DNA of 64,000 nucleotides, taken from contig NZ_AP024871.1 of the NCBI RefSeq assembly GCF_024346875.1, forward strand, positions 124,001 to 188,000, written 5' to 3'. The number at the start of each line of letters is the position of its first letter. Position 1 is the first letter of the stretch. The stretch comes from Vibrio gallicus (GTDB lineage: Bacteria > Pseudomonadota > Gammaproteobacteria > Enterobacterales > Vibrionaceae). The position numbers were made by a program, and so were the translations under genes. Positions 58,649-64,000 of this stretch are shown in pieces. The notes under the pieces were generated by a model that was not told the DNA's origin, made no database searches, and was given only the letters and a program-made list of their open reading frames with translations.

Positions 58649-58676
58649 GCCACCGCTTTGCGGTGGTATTTTTTTT
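58649..58676 (+). terminator. Hairpin and T-tract between trpS and pabA
   Basis: GCCACCGC (58649-58656) and GCGGTGGT (58660-58667) pair over 8 bp with one wobble around TTT, followed by ATTTTTTTT to 58676. It is a good intrinsic terminator, but the pabA ribosome binding site (GGAG, 58677-58680) starts directly after the T-tract and the ATG is only 18 bases away, so any pabA message must start within or read through it. Confidence 0.8.
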
Positions 58677-58693
58677 GGAGCCTATCTTTCCCC

Positions 58694-59278
58694 ATGCTGT
58701 TAATTATTGATAACTACGACTCTTTTACTTACAACCTATATCAATACTTTTGTGAGTTAGGGTGTGAGGTGAAAGTGGTGCGTAATGATGCAATTACTAT
58801 TCAAGAAATAGAAGCCTTATCACCGCAGGCTTTGGTTATTTCTCCTGGGCCTTGTACGCCAGATGATGCAGGGATATCCCTACAAGCCATTCAATACTTT
58901 ATGGGGCGACTACCGATACTCGGTGTGTGTCTTGGTCACCAAGCTATTGCGCAGGTGTTGGGCGCTAAAGTAGTAAGGGCACATAAAGTGATGCATGGTA
59001 AAACCACAGCGATTGAGCATAATAGTTGTGGGGTGTTTAATGGCTTGAATAACCCGCTTACGGTAACGCGTTATCACTCTTTGGTTGTAGACAAAAACAC
59101 TCTCCCTGAGTGCTTACAGATGACCTCATGGACACTAGATGAAGCCGGTCAGCCGTTTGAAATTATGGGCTATCGACATAGAACTTTGCCTATTGAAGGG
59201 GTGCAATTTCACCCGGAGTCGATAAAAACCGAACAGGGTCACGACATTCTCAACAATTTCCTCAAGCTAATTCGTTAA
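58694..59278 (+). CDS. pabA: Aminodeoxychorismate/anthranilate synthase glutamine amidotransferase subunit
   Basis: Supplies ammonia for 4-amino-4-deoxychorismate (folate) and possibly anthranilate. 194 residues from ATG 58694: [19 protein letters not shown]. Class I amidotransferase triad: Cys79 in LGVCLGHQA, His and Glu in [10 protein letters not shown] near 172-176. Upstream in-frame codons back to 58658 would be translated from the terminator hairpin and are rejected. Located between trpS and the arginine catabolic operon as in other vibrios. Confidence 0.93.
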   Translation: MLLIIDNYDSFTYNLYQYFCELGCEVKVVRNDAITIQEIEALSPQALVISPGPCTPDDAGISLQAIQYFMGRLPILGVCLGHQAIAQVLGAKVVRAHKVMHGKTTAIEHNSCGVFNGLNNPLTVTRYHSLVVDKNTLPECLQMTSWTLDEAGQPFEIMGYRHRTLPIEGVQFHPESIKTEQGHDILNNFLKLIR

Positions 59279-59388
59279 TTTTCAACCCATCAGCGACCTT
59301 TATTTTTGCTAGTCGCTCAATTATACATCATGCTTCACATTGTCTATCTTTGGTGCCGATTCCGGTAGTAATTATGTATAAATAAGTC

Positions 59389-59418
59389 TTGAATTAGTTA
59401 ATAATTTGTTAATACAAT
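59389..59418 (+). promoter_or_regulatory. Candidate sigma70 promoter of the astCAD operon
   Basis: TTGAAT (59389-59394), 18-base spacer, TACAAT (59413-59418), about 86 bases before the first gene. The 226-base gap after pabA contains nothing else clear; no convincing ARG box or sigma54 site was found. Confidence 0.5.
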
Positions 59419-59504
59419 GCGCATACAGAGGAAATCTCTATCTCATGCTTTGCCATTGGCCTATTTTCTCATTAGGCTGAAGGGAAACAGAAAAGGAGCG
59501 CATC

Positions 59505-60716
59505 ATGTTTTCAGAAGTAACCCGCCAAGATTTCGACAAGGTAATGCTACCTTGCTACAACCCGTTGCCAATGATTCCCGTTAGAGGAGAAGGGTCGCGA
59601 GTATGGGATCAGCAAGACAAAGAATATATAGATTTTGCTGGTGGTATTGCTGTTAGCTGTTTAGGGCATTGCCATCCAGTGATGGTTAAGGCGTTGACCG
59701 AACAGGCTAATAAATTATGGCATTTGAGCAATGTTATGACCAATGAGCCGGCATTGAGATTAGCGAAAAAACTCACCGAGTTAAGCTTTGCAGATAAGAT
59801 ATTTTTTGCCAACTCTGGAGCAGAGGCCAACGAGGCAGCCCTTAAGCTTGCTCGTCGTTATGCCGTTGATAACTATGGTTCAGACAAAACTCAAATCATT
59901 GCTTTCAATCAAGGCTTTCATGGCCGTACCTTCTTCACGGTAACCGTTGGTGGACAAGCGGCATACTCCGATGGATTTGGACCAAAGCCTGGCAATATCG
60001 AACATATTCCATATAACGATATCGAGGCTTTCAAGGCGGCTATATCAGATAAAACCTGTGCAGTCATGATGGAACCTTTACAGGGTGAGGGTGGAATCGT
60101 GCCGCCGACGCCAGAGTTTGCCCAAACAGTGCGTGAATTGTGTGATAAACATAATGCGTTATTGGTGTTTGATGAGGTGCAAACGGGTAATGGTCGTACT
60201 GGTGATTTCTATGCGTACCAAGGCCTTGGTGTAACTCCAGATATTTTAAGTACTGCCAAATCCCTAGGGGGCGGTTTTCCAATTGGAGCCATCTTGACTA
60301 CAGATAAGGTAGCTAAACACCTTAAAGTTGGGACTCACGGCTCAACCTATGGTGGTAACCCATTAGCGTGTGCTGTCGCAGAGGCAGTTGTTAACCACAT
60401 ATCAACCCCAGAGGTGCTAGATGGAGTGAAGCTGCGTGAACAGCTGTTTCGTGACCATCTTGCGCAAATTAATGCTAAATACCCAATCTTTAAAGAGGTT
60501 CGAGGTAAGGGGTTATTGATCGGAGCTGAACTGGTTGATGAGTGGCAAGGTCGTGCTCGTGACGTACTGGTTGCTGCGGGTGATGAGGGCTTAATGCTGC
60601 TAGTCGCTGGTGCTAATGTGGTTCGTTTTGCGCCATCATTGGTTATTTCAACACAAGAAATTGAACAAGGATTTGCCCGCTTAGAATGCGCGGTGGCGAA
60701 ATTATATAACGCTTAG
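59505..60716 (+). CDS. argD: Acetylornithine/succinylornithine aminotransferase
   Basis: PLP aminotransferase class III, 403 residues. [20 protein letters not shown] near 105-124, the PLP lysine in [16 protein letters not shown] near 250-265, and [15 protein letters not shown] near 279-293. ArgD/AstC enzymes act on both N2-acetylornithine (arginine synthesis) and N2-succinylornithine (arginine breakdown). No other argD is in the window, and its place ahead of astA and astD suggests a dual role, so astC is an equally good name. AAAAGGAG precedes ATG 59505. Confidence 0.93.
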   Translation: MFSEVTRQDFDKVMLPCYNPLPMIPVRGEGSRVWDQQDKEYIDFAGGIAVSCLGHCHPVMVKALTEQANKLWHLSNVMTNEPALRLAKKLTELSFADKIFFANSGAEANEAALKLARRYAVDNYGSDKTQIIAFNQGFHGRTFFTVTVGGQAAYSDGFGPKPGNIEHIPYNDIEAFKAAISDKTCAVMMEPLQGEGGIVPPTPEFAQTVRELCDKHNALLVFDEVQTGNGRTGDFYAYQGLGVTPDILSTAKSLGGGFPIGAILTTDKVAKHLKVGTHGSTYGGNPLACAVAEAVVNHISTPEVLDGVKLREQLFRDHLAQINAKYPIFKEVRGKGLLIGAELVDEWQGRARDVLVAAGDEGLMLLVAGANVVRFAPSLVISTQEIEQGFARLECAVAKLYNA

Positions 60717-60739
60717 TTATCTATCAGGAGGATAGTGCG

Positions 60740-61759
60740 ATGTTGGTAGTACGCCCAATAGCCAAGGAAGATTACAACGCTCTTTATATGTGTGCAGAGG
60801 AATCCGGGCATGGATTTACATCTTTACCCGTAAATGAAACCCTGCTTAACAATCGAATTGAACATTCTGTTGTCAGTTTTGCCAAGCAGAACGTTAAGGA
60901 ACCCAGTGATGAAGGGTACTTGATGGTTGGATTTGATAGTCATACAGGAGAAGTTGCAGGCACTACTGGTGTCGAAGCCGCTGTGGGTTGGGACGTACCT
61001 TTCTATTCATACCATATCAGTAAGGTGGTTCACTCTTCGCAAGCCTTAGGGGTGAACAACGTTGCACGCTTACTAACCTTTGGTAATAACTACACCGGAT
61101 GCTCAGAGATATGCACTCTGTTTTTGCGCCCCAGTTTTCGTGGGGGCTTAAATGGTCGCTTGATGTCTAAGTGCCGCTTTTTGATGCTGGCTGAGCATCC
61201 ACATCGCTTTTCTCGAACTATATTTGCTGAGATGCGTGGGGTGTCCGATCAAGCGGGTAAATCTCCGTTTTGGGAGTGGTTGCAAGACCACTTCTTCTCT
61301 ATTGATTTCACCCATGCGGACTACCTTACAGGGATAGGTAATAAAGGTTTCATTGCAGACTTGATGCCTAAGCTGCCTATCTATATCAACCTATTAAGTG
61401 AAGAGGCTCAGGCTGTTATCGGTAAGGTACACGATAACACTAAACCTGCATTACGCCTGTTAGAGAAAGAAGGGTTTATCTGTCGAGATTATGTCGATAT
61501 TTTCGATGCGGGCCCGACGGTAGAGTGTGATGTACACAACATAGATACAGTGCGTCGCTCATTTAGGGCCAAGGTTTCTATCGCAGAACAGCATAGTACT
61601 CAGAACTATATTATGTGTAATACCTCTTTTGAAAACTTCCGTGCTGTTGCACAGCCCGCCGCTGTTGACCATGAATCTCAAATCGTAACTTTGTCGGCAA
61701 AGGTCGCTATGGCCCTCGAAGTCAAAAATGGGGATTGGATTCGTATGGTGGCGCAGTAA
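60740..61759 (+). CDS. astA: Arginine N-succinyltransferase
   Basis: First step of the arginine succinyltransferase pathway: succinyl-CoA + arginine. 339 residues; MLVVRPIAKEDYNALYMCAEESGHGFTSLPVNE start and LFLRPSFRGGLNGRLMSKCRFLML near 130-153 are typical of AstA. AGGAGG precedes ATG 60740, 23 bases after the aminotransferase gene. A single subunit form, not the alpha/beta pair of Pseudomonas. Confidence 0.95.
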   Translation: MLVVRPIAKEDYNALYMCAEESGHGFTSLPVNETLLNNRIEHSVVSFAKQNVKEPSDEGYLMVGFDSHTGEVAGTTGVEAAVGWDVPFYSYHISKVVHSSQALGVNNVARLLTFGNNYTGCSEICTLFLRPSFRGGLNGRLMSKCRFLMLAEHPHRFSRTIFAEMRGVSDQAGKSPFWEWLQDHFFSIDFTHADYLTGIGNKGFIADLMPKLPIYINLLSEEAQAVIGKVHDNTKPALRLLEKEGFICRDYVDIFDAGPTVECDVHNIDTVRRSFRAKVSIAEQHSTQNYIMCNTSFENFRAVAQPAAVDHESQIVTLSAKVAMALEVKNGDWIRMVAQ

Positions 61760-61787
61760 GTTTACACAACGACAAGGATGAATGGAT

Positions 61788-63248
61788 ATGACAACGCATT
61801 TCATAGCGGGTGAATGGATCTCAGGTCAAGGTGGCGAACTCGGTTCTCAATCACCTTACAACAGCCAATCAATCTGGCATGGCCATAGCGCAACGAAGGG
61901 GCAAGTAGAGCTTGCAGTGCTGAGTGCTCGTAATGCCTTTTTAGGTTGGAAAAAGCGCTCTTTTGAACAGCGTGAGCAGGTCGTATTGCGCTTTGCTGAG
62001 TTAGTAAAAGAGAATGCTGAGTTAATCGCGACAACCATTGCCCAAGAAACAGGTAAGCCATTGTGGGAAACCCGCACTGAGGCTGCGGCGATGGCTGGAA
62101 AAATTGCGCTATCTATTCGTGCTTACCATCAGCGTACAGGGACTCAACATAAACAGGTTGGAGAGAATAGCGTTACACTTCAGCATCGTCCATTAGGTGT
62201 TTTAGCGGTATTTGGTCCATATAACTTCCCTGCTCATTTACCAAATGGTCATATTGTTCCGGCGTTACTGTCTGGTAATACGGTTGTATTTAAACCATCA
62301 GATCTTACCCCCTTATGTGGTGAGTTAGCCGTTAAGCTGTGGCAAGAGGCCGGTATTCCTGCTGGGGTTATCAATCTTGTTCAGGGTGGAAAAGAGACTG
62401 GTATTGCCTTGGCCAGTTCGAACCATATTGATGGTTTGCTGTTTACTGGTAGTGCGCAAACGGGTCATATCTTGCATCGCCAATTTGCAGGTCAACCAGA
62501 GAAAATGTTGGCTTTAGAAATGGGGGGGAATAACCCGCTTATCGTTTCAGAGCAACATGGTGACTTAGATGCTGCGGTATACACTATCATCCAGTCTGCA
62601 TTTATTAGCGCGGGTCAGCGCTGCACCTGTGCTCGTCGACTCTATATCCCTCATGGTGATACCGGTGATACCTTAGTCTCGCGTTTAGTTGAGGTGACCA
62701 AGCAGCTTAAAATGGATCAGCCCTTTGCGGGTGAGCAGCCATTTATGGGGACGCTTATTTCTCGAACTGCGGCGCAGCAAATTGTTATAGCGGCAGAGAG
62801 TTTGGTGGGGCAAGGTGGCGAGTATCTGGTTAAAGGTGAGTTAGGTAGTGATGCATTTTTATCTCCGACAATTCTAGATGTGAGTGCTGTAGCTGAATTA
62901 CCCGATGAAGAGTACTTTGGTCCTCTATTACAAGTTGTCCGCTACTCATCATTCTCTGAAGCTATACAGTTAGCAAATAGCACCCAATATGGGCTCTCTG
63001 CTGGCCTTATTTCTACCTTAGATGAACAGTGGGAGCAGTTCTGTGATGAAATCCGTGCTGGAATAGTAAATCGCAATCGTCCTATTACAGGGGCAAGTGG
63101 TGATGCACCATTTGGCGGCCCAGGCGCATCGGGCAACCTTCGTCCCAGTGCTTTTTACGCCGCAGATTATTGTGCTTACCCTATGGCATCGATTCACGGA
63201 ACGGAACCATTATTACCTGAGTCTTTGTCGCCAGGTATTAGCATGTAA
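61788..63248 (+). CDS. astD: Succinylglutamate-semialdehyde dehydrogenase
   Basis: NAD-dependent oxidation of N-succinylglutamate semialdehyde, fourth AST step. 486 residues from ATG 61788, which leaves 9 bases to the AAGGA; ATG 61782 would leave only 3. Aldehyde dehydrogenase motifs: [19 protein letters not shown] near 142-160, [11 protein letters not shown] near 241-251 (catalytic Glu), [11 protein letters not shown] near 274-284 (catalytic Cys). astB and astE are not in the window. Confidence 0.95.
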   Translation: MTTHFIAGEWISGQGGELGSQSPYNSQSIWHGHSATKGQVELAVLSARNAFLGWKKRSFEQREQVVLRFAELVKENAELIATTIAQETGKPLWETRTEAAAMAGKIALSIRAYHQRTGTQHKQVGENSVTLQHRPLGVLAVFGPYNFPAHLPNGHIVPALLSGNTVVFKPSDLTPLCGELAVKLWQEAGIPAGVINLVQGGKETGIALASSNHIDGLLFTGSAQTGHILHRQFAGQPEKMLALEMGGNNPLIVSEQHGDLDAAVYTIIQSAFISAGQRCTCARRLYIPHGDTGDTLVSRLVEVTKQLKMDQPFAGEQPFMGTLISRTAAQQIVIAAESLVGQGGEYLVKGELGSDAFLSPTILDVSAVAELPDEEYFGPLLQVVRYSSFSEAIQLANSTQYGLSAGLISTLDEQWEQFCDEIRAGIVNRNRPITGASGDAPFGGPGASGNLRPSAFYAADYCAYPMASIHGTEPLLPESLSPGISM

Positions 63249-63263
63249 TAGCAAGGAGGATGT

Positions 63264-64000
63264 ATGGCAGCTGAAAAATTGTTTGAAAAACTGTGGGAAG
63301 ACTTTCACGGGCGTCTTTGTCCCTCATCTCAAGTTATCCAACAACTATTAAAACAAGATCAAACATTACTCAATGACCACATCGCGCTGCGTACTTTTGG
63401 TGTTGATCCTGTTGCTTTGCCGGCATTGGCTAAGCCTTTTATTGAGCTTGGTTACGTAAAAGGTGGGGATTATGTATTTGAAAGTAAAAAGTTGATAGCA
63501 GAGCATTATCAGCACCCAGATCCCACTATGCCTAAGGTCTTTATTAGCCAGCTGCAATTACACCTTTGTTCAAATGAGTTACGTAATATCGTGCTTAAGC
63601 TGGTGGCGCAAATAGAGGCTGACAAACTGCATCAAGCTGACTTTTTGTGTCAAGGGCGGCTATGGGAATTAAACTTTGGAGATTATCAAAATCTAGCGAG
63701 TGAAAGTGAATATGCCGCATGGGTTGCCGCACATGGATATGGTGCAAACCACTTTACCGTTAGTGTAAATCAATTATCAAAATATGAGGATGTTGCTCAA
63801 GTTAATGATTTCCTAAAGGGTAAGGGCTTTGCTATTAATGCATCAGGAGGAGAGGTGAAGGGCAGTGCCGATGTATTGCTGGAGCAGTCCTCTACTATGG
63901 CTGATAAGGTCGAAGTCACATTTAGCGATGGTGTGCACGTAATTCCGGGTGGGTTCTATGAGTTTGCGAAGCGATACAATGATCATCAAGGCCAGCTCTA
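63264..64000 (+). CDS. DUF1338 / 2-oxoadipate dioxygenase-decarboxylase-like protein, 5' part
   Basis: Open from ATG 63264 (AAGGAGG directly upstream) to the window end, 245 codons visible. MAAEKLFEKLWEDFHGRLCPSSQVI and NDHIALRTFGV (a conserved His, likely metal ligand) near 38-48, then AHGYGANHFTVSVN near 157-170, fit the DUF1338 family, whose vicinal-oxygen-chelate-like members include the Pseudomonas 2-oxoadipate decarboxylase of lysine breakdown and E. coli YdcJ. Fifteen bases after astD, so part of the ast operon. Its role in arginine breakdown is not known to me. Confidence 0.85.
   Translation, partial: MAAEKLFEKLWEDFHGRLCPSSQVIQQLLKQDQTLLNDHIALRTFGVDPVALPALAKPFIELGYVKGGDYVFESKKLIAEHYQHPDPTMPKVFISQLQLHLCSNELRNIVLKLVAQIEADKLHQADFLCQGRLWELNFGDYQNLASESEYAAWVAAHGYGANHFTVSVNQLSKYEDVAQVNDFLKGKGFAINASGGEVKGSADVLLEQSSTMADKVEVTFSDGVHVIPGGFYEFAKRYNDHQGQL

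Noticed and set aside
59292..59317. AGCGAC/GTCGCT inverted repeat after pabA
   Set aside because: Six base pairs with a 14-base loop and no T-run; too weak for a terminator call.

Overview
This window is a stretch of a gammaproteobacterial chromosome, almost certainly Vibrionaceae and most likely a Vibrio. Pointers are the aphA quorum-sensing regulator beside ppc and argECBGH, the argH-acetyltransferase fusion, the divergent oxyR / peroxiredoxin-glutaredoxin pair, the Kdo kinase with an OpsX-type heptosyltransferase, and the block pil-aroK-aroB-damX-dam-rpe-gph-trpS-pabA-astCAD. No tRNA, rRNA, insertion sequence, integrase or CRISPR array was seen. Coding density is high and most genes are core housekeeping genes.

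Layout. 1-4.2 kb: end of tex, recG facing it, and the ribosomal pair rpmB-rpmG. 4.3-6.1 kb: mutM overlapping a nucleotide-sugar epimerase. 6.1-21 kb: a lipopolysaccharide (LPS) region. Minus-strand operon opsX-GT2-GT4-coaD, then kdkA, waaA, an AT-rich patch with a GT25 and a GT32 glycosyltransferase, the tight minus-strand operon hldD-lpxM-waaF-waaL-GT4-GT32, and finally wzz-ugd on the plus strand. Ugd supplies UDP-glucuronate and the epimerase probably turns it into UDP-galacturonate; Kdo transfer, Kdo phosphorylation, heptose transfer, outer-core sugars, ligation and O-chain length control are all represented, but there is no full O-antigen cluster here.

21-27.5 kb: hslVU protease, ftsN, cytR, priA and rpmE. 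27.6-34.1 kb: malic enzyme and the methionine regulon (metJ divergent from metBL, then metF), with MetJ operators in both control regions. 34.1-44.1 kb: aphA, ppc, argE divergent from argCBGH. 44.2-48.7 kb: peroxiredoxin-glutaredoxin hybrid divergent from oxyR with a well-spaced OxyR site between them, then mrcA (PBP1A).

48.9-51.8 kb is the most unusual part: a pilMNOQ-like locus in which pilP is absent and the secretin is only about 362 residues, so the type IV pilus / DNA-uptake outer-membrane machinery looks reduced or remodelled. 52-59.3 kb: aroK, aroB, damX, dam, rpe, gph, trpS and pabA. 59.5-64 kb: the arginine succinyltransferase operon (astC/argD, astA, astD) followed by a DUF1338 gene cut by the window end.

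All calls rest on reading the translated sequences and motifs; no database search was run. Start codons were moved inward where family alignment or a ribosome binding site supported it. Terminators and promoters are by eye.
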